A DNA stretch of 64,000 bases from Nymphalis io (lineage: Eukaryota > Arthropoda > Insecta > Lepidoptera > Nymphalidae): the NCBI RefSeq assembly GCF_905147045.1, contig NC_065911.1:2666001-2730000 (forward strand). Reading direction: 5' to 3'. Numbering within the stretch: position 1 is the stretch's first letter; each line of letters starts with the position of its first letter. This document shows, piece by piece, positions 1 through 12,339 of this stretch. A program made the position numbers and the translations under genes. Under the pieces are notes generated by a model. The model had not been told where the DNA came from. It searched no databases and worked only from the letters and a program-made list of their open reading frames with translations.

Positions 1-188
1 ATGCGGACCGAACGTCGCTGCAACCGCTCCGAGGCCTCCAGCAGGTACTTAGCGGAGCCATCCTAAAGGTGCGAGCAATATTCAACGCAAGAACGTACCT
101 GTGTTTTGTACAACAGGCACAGTTGTTGTGGCGTGCAAAAACGCCGCACCTTGTTCAGAACTCAGTTTCCGTGAAGCTGTTTTTATAA
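1..188 (-). pseudogene. LINE reverse transcriptase C-terminal fragment, broken
   Basis: Read on the minus strand, positions about 125 down to 1 give peptides such as KVRRFCTPQQL, LLYKTQVRSCVEYCSHL and DGSAKYLLEA. This is the conserved segment after the polymerase core in insect Jockey/CR1-type LINE reverse transcriptases. The reading is interrupted by a TAG where the family normally has Trp (after YCSHL) and by an apparent one-base frameshift upstream, near 160. It is a dead remnant cut by the window edge. The family call rests on recognised motifs; the exact clade is not resolved. Confidence 0.7.
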
Positions 189-189
189 C

Positions 190-354
190 AGCCTCGATGT
201 AATCCCTAAGGTCGCAGCGGACGTCAAACACCACTGAAGCGATGTTGATGAAATTTGGTACAAAGCAAGCATGAACTCCAAGAAAGGACTACTTTTTTAT
301 ACCTAACAACTGCCCCCTTCCAAACACACGGAAGAAACCGCGGGCGAAAACTAG
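190..354 (+). mobile_element. Helitron-like non-autonomous element, 3' end (tentative)
   Basis: The stretch carries a phrase common in lepidopteran non-autonomous elements (GATGAAATTTGGTAC near 250). It ends with CCGCGGGCGAAAACTAG followed by T at 355. A CTAG end before T, preceded by a GC-rich segment, is the usual form of a Helitron 3' terminus. The hairpin is degenerate and the 5' end was not found. Confidence 0.35.
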
Positions 355-360
355 TTTGTT

Positions 361-1300
361 ATAAAAATTAAAAGAAATGTTTACGATACTCGTTCATTGT
401 CTATGGGCAGGGGTATTACTAACAAGAGGCGCATTGCCAGTCTGCTTACCCATTTAAAAAAAGAGTAAAGTAAGAAATAGTGGCTACATGAATTATATGT
501 AAGTACCTATATAAGCAAACTTTATTTCAAAGACACCATAACTTTTGAGGTCTTGCTTATAAAATTTGTTTTGCGGGTGATTAGTTAAACAATGTTCCGT
601 CTTATTCTTTTGAATGTCCAATCAATAATGACAGAAATAGATAAATCTATTTAAGTAATAGTGAAAACCGCATTCAAATCCAACGTGAAGCCAAAGTGAA
701 CAAACGGACATATAAAAAAGGTACTTTTTTATACTATTTTAAGATAAAAATTATTAAAATGACTACAAAAAACATGCTTAGAACATTTAACTAAATAGTT
801 ACAACAAAAATTTATATAAAAATAAATCGTTTATGTTGTAAATATTAGATACCAGTTCTATGCACATTTATTCACATATAAAAATACTTATTTATAAAAT
901 GTTAACCATATTTTTTGTACACATCTACAAACACAAAGCTGTATTAGTTACAGATTTATCACAAACGAATCTTCCATTTGTCGAAACATTTACCTTTTGC
1001 CCTTTGATATTATATGGCTGCTAGCCTGCTACTAGAGGATAAATAAACTAATGGCAAGGTGGCCAGTACATATACAAATGCAAAACTTAAGAGAATAAGA
1101 AGAGAAAAAAATAATAATTTCGAATTAAACCTTAAACTTTTTAATGGTATTTTATAATAGTATAATTTAATTGCTTCGTCGTTCTAGTATCTAAGTTTTA
1201 TTTGTTTACGGGCTTATATAAAAGTTATTAGAAGGTATATTTTTTAATTCTCCGACCAAATCTGGCTGGTTAAGGATATTGGTAGTTTTACACTCCTCGG
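361..1300. other. AT-rich intergenic DNA, nothing recognised
   Basis: No reading frame of useful length, tRNA fold or repeat family was recognised in this strongly AT-rich stretch. Confidence 0.5.
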
Positions 1301-1309
1301 AAAGCAGTT

Positions 1310-1404
1310 ACAGCCTTTGGTCATATTCCCGGTCTCTTTACGGTCGTGTCCACATTCCGCTTCCGATTATGTGCCTGAGGCAAGAGAGAGATTGCACCTG
1401 AGTC
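1310..1404 (+). repeat. SINE-B fragment, diverged
   Basis: CTCTTTACGGTCGTGTC and GAGAGAGATTGCACCTGAG match, with changes, the middle of the SINE-B repeat seen at 51999-52660 and 6450-6806. The copy is interrupted by the SINE-A insertion that begins at 1415. Confidence 0.4.
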
Positions 1405-1414
1405 TGTACTTTTT

Positions 1415-1721
1415 CGAGATGGCCTAGTGGTAAGAACGCGTGAATCTTAACCGATGATCGTGGGTTCAAACCCGGGCAAGCACCACTGAATTTTCATGTG
1501 CTTAATTTGTGATTATAATTCATCTCGTGCTTTACGGTGAAGGAAAACATCGTGAGGAAACCTGCATGTGTCTAATTTCACTGAAATTCTGCCACATGTG
1601 AATTCTACCAACCCGCATTGGAGCAGCGTGGTGGAATAAGCTCCAAACCTTCTCCTCAAAAGGGAGAGGAGGCCTTAGCCCAGCAGTGGGACATTAACAG
1701 GCTGTTACTGTTACTGTTTAC
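1415..1721 (+). mobile_element. SINE-A copy, full length, with target-site duplication
   Basis: tRNA-derived SINE. The A-box-like GAGATGGCCTAGTGG lies at the 5' end and the B-box-like GGGTTCAAACCCG at about 1463. A conserved non-tRNA body follows, ending in CAGCAGTGGGACATTAACAG and a short GTTACTGTTACTG tail. The 10-base direct repeat TGTACTTTTT flanks it at 1405-1414 and 1722-1731, so this is a real retrotransposition event. It resembles the Metulj SINEs of Heliconius (from memory). Confidence 0.85.
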
Positions 1722-1762
1722 TGTACTTTTTATAAATAAGAATAACTATAGATTCCTGAGAC

Positions 1763-1880
1763 GAGATGCATAGCTCAGTGGTTGGAAGGCATGGATGTTA
1801 ACTCACCGAAATAAATTTAGAATTCATATGAAAATTCAGTGGTGATTGTACGGGTTCAAATCTGCTATTTTCAATTATGA
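1763..1880 (+). repeat. tRNA-like SINE head, degenerate
   Basis: AGATGCATAGCTCAGTGGTTGG looks like an internal promoter A box. ACGGGTTCAAATCTG, about 80 bases later, looks like a B box. The spacing is too long and the fold too poor for a functional tRNA, so a decayed tRNA-derived SINE is more likely. Confidence 0.3.
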
Positions 1881-2333
1881 TTCACATGTTTCTGGCCTCT
1901 GGGTAATCACGATCACTTAGAATCTGTTCCAAAATATTTAAAGGTTATCAAAAAAATATGTCAAGTAAATATTTGACACCATTCTGTATTTAAAATTCTG
2001 GATACGCTAAACTGCAATTTACATTTAAATACAGAAACATTTATAATATAAAATACAATATTTAAACAATAGTTATACGTTACAATATGTTTATTTTAAG
2101 AATATAATAACAGTATACATATTCATCGCAATAATACAACACTTGTATTTAAAACATCCCTGACTTGACACACACACACACACAGCTCTAAAATAAAAAC
2201 ACAGTTTTGTTTTATCCCAAAGGCAATCCATTCCCTTTATTACAGGTTTTCTGATGTTCATCTAAAAGGTAAACTAACGAAAATACAAGTAAAATTAAAG
2301 TAATAGCATGTGAATGTCGCTCAGATGAATTAA

Positions 2334-2568
2334 CGCCTCCTCTCATATTGAAGAGAAGGTTTGAAGATTTTTCCACCACGCTGCTCCAATGCAGCTTGGT
2401 GGATACATACGTGGTACAATTTCAGTGAAATTAGACACATGCAGGTTTCCTCATAATGTTTTCATTCATCGACAAGCACGAGATTAATTATAATCACAAA
2501 TTAAGCACATAAAAATTCAGTAGTGCTTGCCCGGGTTTGAACCCACGATCATCGGTTAAGATTAAACG
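2334..2568 (-). mobile_element. SINE-A copy, 3' end worn
   Basis: On the minus strand it runs from the tRNA-like B box (GGGTTTGAACCCACGATCAT on the + strand, about 2532-2551) to the body near 2334. It contains the conserved CACCACGCTGCTCC motif. The terminal repeat tail and the A box are missing or diverged. Confidence 0.75.
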
Positions 2569-2752
2569 TGGCAGAATTTCAATGAAATTAGGCACATGCG
2601 GATACCCTTACAATGTTTTCCTTCACAGTCGATTGCGAGATTAATTATAAACAAAAATTAAGCACATGAAAATTTTATAGTGTTTGCCTGGGTTTAAACC
2701 CGCGTTCATCGGTTAAAATTAGCGATTTCTAACCACTGGGCCATTTCCTATA
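2569..2752 (-). mobile_element. SINE-A 5' half, second copy in tandem
   Basis: A second, more diverged SINE-A abuts the previous one in the same orientation. It keeps the A-box region (CCACTGGGCCAT on the + strand), the B-box region (GGTTTAAACCCGCG) and the first part of the body, then stops where the neighbouring copy begins. Confidence 0.65.
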
Positions 2753-3969
2753 TACGAGTATGTTAATCTTAGTCGAAACCGTAGTTGCCAGATGTTTAAT
2801 ATAATTCCATCACGGTCCCGATTTATTCAAACGCGTTTAGCCTATTCCAACCACTGGAAGAATAAAGACAAATAAACGACTTTGACAAGATCAATGGATC
2901 TATGATATTCATTATGGATTCGCGGAAATATGGCATTTTGAATGTCGGCAACTTGTTATCGGAACTTTTAAAGTAAAATTAGTGTCTATAAGTAGTTAAA
3001 TGGAAGCGTATTGTTTTATTAATAAAGACATATTCATTAAGAATTGTTTGTAATGTATAATATGTATGAATGTAAATGTAAGGTTTGTTTATATTTACTC
3101 CTTCGATTGGAACAGGCTACTAGTACGTCGTCGCGTATGGACTTCACTGCCACTTACCATCAGATGGAATAGTCATTTGCAATAGATATATATAAAACTT
3201 TAATTCTCTAACGACATTGCTCATTCTACAATGAATTGCTCATTAAAATGAAGAAATATTAAGCATGTTACGCGCGACGTCGAGTGGCTACGTGGGCTTG
3301 TCATATATTAAAAAATTGTTGTATTTCATTCAAATTAAAAGTATTGCAAAATAGTACGATTTTGTTTAAAAAATAAGTGTTTTATTGTTCAAATCAGTAA
3401 TTGACTGTAACAATGTATTTAAAAAAGTTTATTTGTTTACGTAAAGTGATTTAATTGTATCGAAAACTACTCTGATTTATATATTAGTCACGGAATTTAT
3501 AAATTAAGCAGGAACGCTAGTCATTCGTATATTGTTAGTCATGGTCTCCTTGATACAACGCGTGAAGTTCCAGTGGGGCAGCAGACGCGTTACGCATCAG
3601 TGAGGTGCAGAATATCTTTTCTATTGCTATTATGATCTGAACTTAGTACGGCACTTAAGGCCTATGATGAGACCTATCATAAAGATTTTAGTTCCCGACT
3701 TTCCCGAATATCCCATATAATCAGTTCCTTAGAGAAGGTAATTTCGAAGATATTTTGAGTATTATAAAAAGTTTAAATTGATAGCTGAAGTTCAAACTGG
3801 AACGCAACAATACTAAGTACTGCTGCTGTAGTGATATTAAACCTCATTAGTTTGTATTATTTTATAATAAATTTATTAATGTCATATGTCACTTACGTAC
3901 TTTTATTATGTAGAATAAAACCACATATTCGAGGTTTTGTCTTATTGCAGATGCTTAGCTGCAGAATAT

Positions 3970-4322
3970 CTTTTTTTTTTTTGTAGAATAGGAAGGCGGA
4001 CGAGCATATGGGCCACGTGATGGTAAGTGGTCACCAACGCCCATAGACATTGACAGTGTAAGAAATGTTAACCATCGCTTACATCACCAATGCGCCACCA
4101 ACCTTTGAACTAAGATGTTATGTCCCTTGTGCCTGTAATTACACTGGCTCACTCACCCTTCAAACCGGAATACAACAAAATCAAGTACTGCTGCTTTGCG
4201 GTAAAATATCTGATGAGTGGGCGGTACCTACCCAGACGAGCTTGCACAAAGCTCTACCACCAGTAAATATCTGATGAGAGGGTGGTACCCTCTCGGGTGC
4301 ACCAAGTCCTACCACCAGGAAT
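3970..4322 (-). mobile_element. SINE-C copy, nearly full length, plus a duplicated head piece
   Basis: On the minus strand this gives the SINE-C consensus order: a head with a GGTGGTAGAGCTTTGTGCAA-type motif, then GGTACCGCCCACTCATCAG, GGTGAGTGAGCCAGTG and ATGGTTAACATTTCTTAC, then CATGTGGCCCATATGC followed by an A-rich 3' end (a T run on the + strand at 3970-3983). A partial repeat of the head region follows at about 4262-4322. Short open frames inside it are chance. Confidence 0.7.
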
Positions 4323-5740
4323 TTTTGATTATTACATAAAAACTGTATTTATAATATTATAATGAGCAAACCGTGTACATGTGCTGAGAAAAATTGTGTA
4401 ATTTTTTAATTTAAACGTGTGTTCCGATTGTATTCTATTCGTGTACCTATAGAAATAAAAAAATAAATTGTCAACCCCTGGTCTAGCAGGTTATGTTATA
4501 AGCTTTATAATATGATCTAATTAACGCTGCCATATTGCACTTAGAAAGCAGCGAAGTGTGATGTATAGCACTAGAAAGATACTCGCTTATTGTACGTCAC
4601 GTTCATAAAAGAAATACACCTAGCCTTCCCATTTGGTTATTAACTTTTTGACAGATATAACTTGTATGTCTGCCGCAACGTTACACTTTTATTATCGATT
4701 CGATTATTGTTATTTTAACCGGTAGATACGAGTAGCATCGATTATCGATTTTTATTGTTGAATTAAAACCTTCTTTGTTATGTTTAGGCGTTTTTATGCC
4801 TTGTGTTTATTATTGTTAAACAATATAAATTTGTTGTTGTTTCTCAACTTATAATTCAATTTCGGTTTTATAGCAAATAATAGCGTATCTCATTGTTTGT
4901 CGCATAACGTATCAATAATGTATGAGTGTAAATAAATATGTGGTTTAAAAAATATGAATACATACACGTTGTTTGTGAATAAAATTTTATGAAAGTTTTA
5001 AAACATCGAAATAAAGCATTTATTAAGGCATAGTCGAAAAGACTATAATATTATTTATATTCGGATTATATTCGGGAAAGATATGTGGTTTTCGACATTA
5101 AATAAATTAAGGGTCATCAGACGAAAAGGCAGTTTACACATATTTTTTACGCATTTTAAAATTAACTTTTACGTAATCTTAAAGATTAATGTTTTAAGAC
5201 TGATATCAAAAAGTGAATAGCCAAATGGATAATGTCTGGTACTTATCACAATAGACGTTCGCACAATGACCGCAATAAAGCGTCTTCATCGCTTAATAGC
5301 AATTTTTTGCAGGCGATCTGGTTGAAAAACGTATAAGAAATAAATAAATAATATATTATACTGATTTTTATCAATTCCTTGGAAAAAATTCTCGAGCCCT
5401 ACTTGCTAATTTCAATTTTGTCTTAATATTAACAATTCTCTGATTTGTTCTATTTTATATTTTTTTTTTATTTTGTCATTTATATCACAGCATTACATCC
5501 ACAATTTATTCACCAAGTTTTTTTTATATTTATGATTTAGTGTAAGTGATTATTAGTAAACCAAATAAATAAATAATGAAACATGTCGTATTATCGACTA
5601 AAACTCATACTATATTAACTAATATTAGTATGGTAACCGAATTCCGATTATTGCCACTAGACGGCGCTGTTGGTTGGAAAACCCATACAAATCGCAGTTA
5701 ACGTTGTCGAATCAGTAAAAAAAATTCCGCACTAAGCACA
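4323..5740. other. AT-rich intergenic DNA, nothing recognised
   Basis: No coding potential or known repeat was recognised. The motif CCACTAGACGGCGCT at about 5655, often seen in dispersed insect repeats, hints at a decayed element. Confidence 0.4.
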
Positions 5741-5745
5741 CAGTC

Positions 5746-5995
5746 GAGATGGCTTAGTTAATAGAGCACGTTGATTTTACCTGAAAGTTGTGGATTTAAA
5801 TCGGGCAAGCGTCACTCATTTTTTACATAACGGTTAGTAAATCGTGCCGTCCTAGGCAATTCTGCCAAAGCATAAAAATTTACGATTTGAAAGTAGTAAA
5901 GCGGCCTGGTGAAATAAACTCCAAACATTTTCTATTTATAGGTGAATAAACTCCATACCTTCTCTAGTTAGAGGTTAAACTTCGAGTAAAGCAGC
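5746..5995 (+). repeat. SINE-A-like copy, diverged
   Basis: It starts GTCGAGATGGCTTAGTTAATAG and continues with a weak B box (GTGGATTTAAATC). The body carries CGGCCTGGTGAAATAAACTCC, with part repeated again at about 5941. It is an old relative of SINE-A. Confidence 0.5.
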
Positions 5996-6224
5996 GCGGC
6001 TTCTCATGCTTCTATTTAACTTTGCCTATTAGTATGTTTTATTAAATGTGGATCAGATCTCGCAACTAAAATTGAAACAAGTTACACCCAAACAATTAAG
6101 CTGAAACTTTGAACACGATGCTGGAACACCCGACCAAAAATACGGCATAAACTTTACCTTTATAAGTTTTTACCATTACTCACATTACCTAACTTTACCA
6201 GCAACTTTAAGCACAAGGCTCTCG

Positions 6225-6293
6225 TGTGTATGTGGTTACACTCACCCTTCAAACCTACTCAGAAGGTGCACAAAGCCCTACCACCAAGTAACA
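6225..6293 (-). repeat. SINE-C head fragment
   Basis: TTACACTCACCCTTCAAACC and GCACAAAGCCCTACCACCA on the + strand match the head half of SINE-C, read on the minus strand. Confidence 0.55.
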
Positions 6294-6449
6294 TTCAATA
6301 TAGAAATGATAGAAGCATAACACTTGCTCATTGATTGTCAAAAAATTGCCACTTCATATTATGTTGACAATGATGACTTCACAATATGGCGAAAAGTCGT
6401 TTCTATTCTTATTTGGATCGCTTAATACATTTAGATCCATAAGAAAATA

Positions 6450-6806
6450 ATGGTGGATAATAATAATAATAATGTCCTCAAGAGCGATTTCGGCCACGGC
6501 GGCCAATCTCAAGAGAGATTAGCCAACTACGCAGGAGATATTATAGTACGCAAGTGTGTGCGCAAACACAGGTGCACTCTCTATTCCCTAACTCTCATCA
6601 ATCCGACACGACCGGAAAGAGTTCAGGCGCAGGACCAACGGTTTTACGTGCTTTCCGAAGCACGGCAGTGTACACACTTCCAGACTCCGGGCTGCTTCTG
6701 AGAATATTCTGACAGAAAAACCCAATAACTTTTTATTGGCCCGACCTGGGAAGTGAAGCTAGGACCTCCGGGTCTGCGGCCTTACATCAAGCCATTAGAC
6801 TACGTG
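6450..6806 (-). mobile_element. SINE-B copy, about full length
   Basis: On the minus strand the copy starts with a tRNA-like head near 6806 (TAGTCTAATGGCTTGATGTA, then GACCCGGAGGTCC). It passes through CCGTTGGTCCTGCGCCTGAA and CTTTCCGGTCGTGTCGG and ends in an ATT-repeat tail (ATAATAATAATAAT on the + strand at 6459-6472). It matches 51999-52660. An 83-codon open frame on the + strand lies wholly inside the repeat and is not a gene. Confidence 0.75.
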
Positions 6807-6907
6807 ACAGACTTTCACATATAGGTTTCCTCACGATGTTTTCCTTCACAGCCGACCTCGAGATGTATAAGCACAAAATTAATATATGAAAAATCAGTGG
6901 TCCGGGT
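6807..6907 (-). repeat. SINE-A internal fragment
   Basis: ATAGGTTTCCTCACGATGTT and TTCCTTCACAGCCGACCTCG on the + strand match the reverse of the SINE-A body, directly beside the head of the SINE-B copy. Confidence 0.6.
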
Positions 6908-6909
6908 TA

Positions 6910-9900
6910 TATTATTTGATATTAAAAATATTTTTATATAAAATATATCAAAACCAAGCAAAGATCAGATGCTAATGTCTGATCATTCTGCTATGTAAGT
7001 ATATAATATTTATTAAATTACTTAACCATAATCAAAATATAGGTATTTTCTTACTTTATTCAAATTTTAACTCTGTTTACTTTTGAATTGTCTTTCCAAA
7101 AATGTATACAGTGAAGAGCCACAAACCGGAGCAAAACTCACCAGTTTTTTAATAATACTATTTAAAATACCTTTATATTTATTACTTACAATTTTATATA
7201 CATATAATCCTATATAAAAATCAAAAAACAACTATGTTCTTGACCCCCAATTTTCGCGTGCCAAATTTGACGGAAATCCGTTGAGACGATGAATGATGAA
7301 ATGCGTGAAAAACACAGTTTAATGCAACATAATAAAACTTGAGGTCGTGAGGTCAGCAGAAAAGAGGTTATAAGCGGAGTGAAGTGTTGTGGTAAGTTGA
7401 GGTGAGATGAGATGAGAAGTGATGAGCGGAGTTTTGACGATTGGCAAGATATTTGTGATCTGGTTAATTGATGTAACGGCAGCTTTTGAAAAGAAAATAA
7501 GAAAAATAATTGTATCCATAAAACTAAAGTTTTATTACAAGCTCATTACTTTACTCGCAATTTTTTTCTTTATATTTTAATAATAAAATGATTTAAATTT
7601 CTATATCTGACACACATACATATCTAGGACATATTTATATGAAGCATTTCAAGTAGTTTATCAAACGTTAGAGAAAATTATTGACAAGGTCACCGCGATG
7701 TCGCATGAACGAGACAATACCTACTATGAATTAATTATTCTCTTACAACAAGTGATTGGCCCTTGTACATCGTTTATTATTAAATAATAATTAACAAACT
7801 AGTATAATTGTGGTATTTTTATAACTATCTTATAACACAGTTCTACCTTTTTTTTGTCTACAAACAATCCCCCGTTATATATAAATATATATACACATAT
7901 ATACCTCATCCTAATGAAGATTGTAAGTAAAAAATTTTATATCGTTTGAACTTTTTATATATCTGTTATAGTTTTTCAAACATTCGTCCGCCAGGAAAGC
8001 ACTTGAAACGACGATTTTCTCTCAAACCAAGTTGTCAGCGATTCGAAGTCCATCGCGAACTGGTAGCCTATTATGATGTAAGCATTTTATAAGTAAGGAG
8101 AAGTTCAATAGCGTGAGTACGGAGAAAAAAAACGGATTCCATTCCTACCTATATAATCAATACATATAATAAATCTTAAAATATACGAGTAAAAATGTAC
8201 ACACTGCATTAAAATAAGTTTTATGGAGGTAATAAACTAAAATATTTCGCATATCATTTATTTTTAAATACCCGTTCGTAGGTTTATATCGAAGGACAAA
8301 AATACGAGGAAGAAATCATGGTTTGTTTTGTGGACCTGGAGCCCTTTCCGACGTACACAGGACATAATCATCTCAATGGTTTTGCTTATATAGAAGAGAA
8401 GATAAATGAATAACATGACAACTAAATTCAATTACATTTTTAATGTAAACAAAAAAATGCCGTCTTCGCCGAAAGTGTCTCAATTAAATGAAAAAATCTC
8501 CTTTTATGTTATTTTTCAGGGTTTCTGTTCATTATGTTCGTATCTAAGACCAATTAATTAATGGTCTAAGGTTCGTGTATTGTATTTTGATAAGCCTAGT
8601 GTGCATCGTTATTTTTTTATTATAATAATAAACGCGATTTTCCTTTTATAAAATATTTGATACGGAAATGTTTATCATAATAAGTGTATGTTATGTAGGC
8701 AAAATTGAAAAATGTTTGTCCTGTTGTTCATGATTCCGTTCTATAATTTTACTAATAGGACAAAGGGTTTTTTAAGATTATCAAACAATCTATTAATTTG
8801 ATTAATATGCTATTTTAAAATTATAATTTTTTATAAGGACGGCTATAGAATTTTTAATATAAAATATATTTTTTTTTAAATAGCATTATTACACCACAGT
8901 CGGGAGATTGGTCCGGGCGGTTTTTATGCTATGGCCGCCAAAATAATAAAAGATAATAAATATTATTTATGATACAATATTTACTTCTCAAAAATATACA
9001 TTTTAAAGACGACACAGTAATCTCTTTTATGTTTGAAAAACTGTGAATAAACTCAAAGTTATTAATCCTTATCAAAATAAATGACATATAAATTTTAAAC
9101 ATTATCTGTAAGCAAAAACCTATCATTAACACTTTATAATTTGGAGCTGTAGTTTTAAAGATATTACGAGATAAATTTGTATAAGCGAATGACAAATAAA
9201 ATACGTGTGGTGTGCAGTACTTAGAGGCGGATAAATCGCTTCTTCTGAAACTGATTGTATTATAAAACTTATAAACTAATCATTAAAAAAAAAACATAGA
9301 AGAATAATTCATGAAAATATAAACCTATTTTAGATTTAGCATAGCGATAGAACACAAACGAACACTTACAGCTGTTCAACAAATCAAGAACTAAATTTAG
9401 ACATTTGTTTTATAAACTTTTCAATTTTCATATTAAGCGCGGCCAACATGCGCCGCTGTTATGAGCTTACAAACATTACAAGTATGCTTCGTAACAATTA
9501 ATTATCGAGGCGCAGTGCACTTACGCCAGTTAGCACAATTAACTCGAGGCGAAATGATTGAAATGTTTTGTTTAACTCTGATATATGACCATTTATATTA
9601 ATTATATCGTGTATGATAACGCTAATTATAAAATAATATTATTTTCGATGAGTGCTATTCATGATTTATCATAAAAACATATTTAATCTAGCAATTAAAA
9701 TCTATTTAAATATTTGTAAACTGGACTATGTAAATCTATTTAAATTTTGTGTACTGTGTTGTTTGATAACTTTAAATATTGTATTAAAAAAACTAAATTG
9801 CTATTAAAAGGGGGTTATGATATACACAGCTATTGTGGAGTTCTTGTAACAATTATATGGAATATTTGCTACTAGAAGAAGAATTGTATTTTAAAAATTT

Positions 9901-11900
9901 ATCTATCAATCGAGAAATTTATTAATTTGTACTTTCTAAATGGAAAAAAAATTGAATTATACGAACTACATACAATATTAAGAATTTATAATAACCTTGA
10001 ATTTGGAAATCTCCGAGAGAAAAATTATCATATTCATATTCAAAATGTAAGCTAAATAATATACAACATGTATATATAATATATATATAAAGAAAAGAAG
10101 AGAATGAGTAAGTGAGTGAATAAGCATCTCCTAGGCATGCGCACTCACTCCACCTTCGACTGTATCATCACTTTCCATCAGGTGTGATAACAGTCAAGCG
10201 CTAGCTACTTGCCTATATATTAAAAAAAAATTCAAACTTAAAGCGAAATATTTGCATCTTATGCTATATATTAAACTATACATCATATTCAGGTTAGCAA
10301 CTATTGTAAGCTTGTCACCAACTTATTGTTTTTTAATTATTTAATACACGAGTTAAGAAAGATATTTAAAACAAAGAACATTGTGTTACTTATCTTTTAC
10401 TTATTTGTTGAAATTTGCCTAAAATAAACAGAGAAATTTAATGGAAGCTACCTTTTGGATACTAATGAACAAACATATTCCTTATATTGAATTTAAGTTA
10501 TTAGAAATATTCTTTGAAGGTTAAAAAATGGTACGAGAAAAGGTCTAAAGTACAGGCCTTACTTACAGCAGGTTATCATACCTATAGTTTAAAAAAGTAT
10601 TTTGGCCATATAGTTGCCCAGTGTAGTTGGTATATTTAAATTTCAATTAATTTCATTAGAAAATTACTTACTATGTATGATAAAATATTTATAAACGATA
10701 TTTTAAATAAGCATATTAATAGTACAAAAAATCTGGAAAAAAACTTTGAAATCTCAATTTGCATGCCTTTTAACAATATTAATAAATTTTGATCACCTAA
10801 TTATCTACTTCCAAAATCAAAACTATTTCTATTTGTTATGGTTTTATGTAGTTTTTTAAAGTAAAATTTATAGTCATTAACATATTTTTTTTTTATTTTA
10901 ATAATCCAAAAATATATAATGTATATATTTTTTGAATTACCTTATTTTGTTGATGAACCAAATTTTCTTTGAATTTTTTTATATATTGTTATATTTAAAA
11001 ATCTATAAATATTTTATTTATTATTTAGTCAATTTGCTCTCTTGTGGCTATATAAAAACAGTGAATTTGTGTTTTTTTTCTTAACCAGACATAATATTTT
11101 AAGTTAAATACCTACCCCAGGTATTTAACCTAACCTCAAATTAAAGTTTCTTGCTAGCTATTAAAATATAGCCGTATATAAATGACCCGTAATACATACA
11201 TTAAGCATGTATTTAACTTCAAATAATTTTGAATACTAAGGAGCTACGGACAAATAAGCTCATTATTTGTCCGTATTATTATTTATTCAGTTTTAGGTGA
11301 TATGAGAGTTTTTATGTCAGGTATATTCTGTTTATTAACGTACGATTCTATTAGGATTCTAATTGTAAAGTTAAATCAACGAAACCGGTCTTTCTAACTA
11401 AATAAATAACCGAAACATTTACTTTGGATCGCATACCAATGTAATATATAAAACAACAAAAAAAACTTTCAGATCACACCAATTATACGCCAGCCCAGCA
11501 ACTGTTTGAGAAAACAGAGGTCTTCGTAATATTTAACATTGAAACATTATTCTAATAAGAATACAATTTCAATGCGATACAGTTCAGAATCGCCGTTTGA
11601 CAGGAGTAAATGATTAAACGATTAACTTACCCTTATCACACACCTCGAGCGCACATAAGATGATAACACATAATCACAATAAAGTCCGCATATGATAATT
11701 AATGGGATTAAAAATGACAATTCGAGAAAAACATGTAAACTTTGACTCGCATGACACAAAAATCATACGACACGCTTCCCTCTCGCTGAAAGGCGCGCCA
11801 CTGCGTAGGGATACCATGTATCAGATACTTTTACCCTAAAATAAACTAAATTAGGCAAATTATATTGAAATACAATTTTAATATATACATTGAATATTTC
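6910..11900. other. Long AT-rich intergenic stretch
   Basis: About 5 kb without a convincing gene. The minus-strand open frames near 7319-7519 and 8929-9195 are AT-driven, use low-complexity residues and have no domain. A short passage at about 10140-10220 (CTTTCCATCAGGTGTGATAA, then CAAGCGCTAGC) resembles tails of common lepidopteran retroelements but is too short to classify. Confidence 0.45.
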
Positions 11901-11916
11901 ATTTAGATACACCAAA

Positions 11917-12330
11917 TCAATTAACACATTTGGATGATGATTTTCTGCATTCTCGACAATATGTCGTACAAGGAAAAGAACATACTTTCCGGCATGATTT
12001 CACATTTGTTATGTCGTAGTTTTGAACTGACTTAGAATAATTTATGGGCTTCTTTTCTAGTCGTAAACAACATTCAGAATCTGAAGATATGAAAGCTAAC
12101 ATTACAGGAATTTTATCACCAAACAATTGTTTTATACTGCTATAAACTGCTCGAGTTGATTTATTTTTACTGAATACTCTTGGTTTTCTTATGTTTCTAG
12201 ACCTTTTTATAGACGGCTCGCAGTTTTTCCGGTTAGTTTTTTGTCTCTTAACTGCTTGCAATATGTTTTCAGGATTTAATTCTTGTTCGTGTACATCATG
12301 TGGTAGGCCATTAAAATTTCGATTACCCAT
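11917..12330 (-). CDS. Hypothetical basic, Cys-rich protein, 137 residues
   Basis: I do not recognise this protein. The frame is open for 138 codons in AT-rich DNA where stops are frequent. The first ATG (12330-12328) is preferred because the upstream part of the frame has no other ATG. The N-terminal half is rich in Lys, Arg, Asn and Ser (RQKTNRKNCEP, KRSRNIRKPRV). The C-terminal 27 residues hold six Cys (KSCRKVCSFPCTTYCRECRK, then KCVN) with spacing C-x3-C-x3-C-x3-C-x2-C-x6-C. There is no signal peptide or membrane segment. ATTAAA lies about 40 bases past the stop on the minus strand, a possible poly(A) signal. It could be a small nuclear or chromatin-type basic protein, a fragment of a spliced gene, or a chance frame. 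Confidence 0.45.
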   Translation of the reverse strand: MGNRNFNGLPHDVHEQELNPENILQAVKRQKTNRKNCEPSIKRSRNIRKPRVFSKNKSTRAVYSSIKQLFGDKIPVMLAFISSDSECCLRLEKKPINYSKSVQNYDITNVKSCRKVCSFPCTTYCRECRKSSSKCVN

Positions 12331-12339
12331 TCTCAAAAT

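Noticed and set aside
4065..4274. 69-codon open frame on the + strand
   Set aside because: It is the translation of a SINE-C copy in reverse.
6450..6701. 83-codon open frame on the + strand
   Set aside because: It lies wholly inside a reverse-oriented SINE-B copy, which also occurs at 51999-52660, so it is a chance frame.
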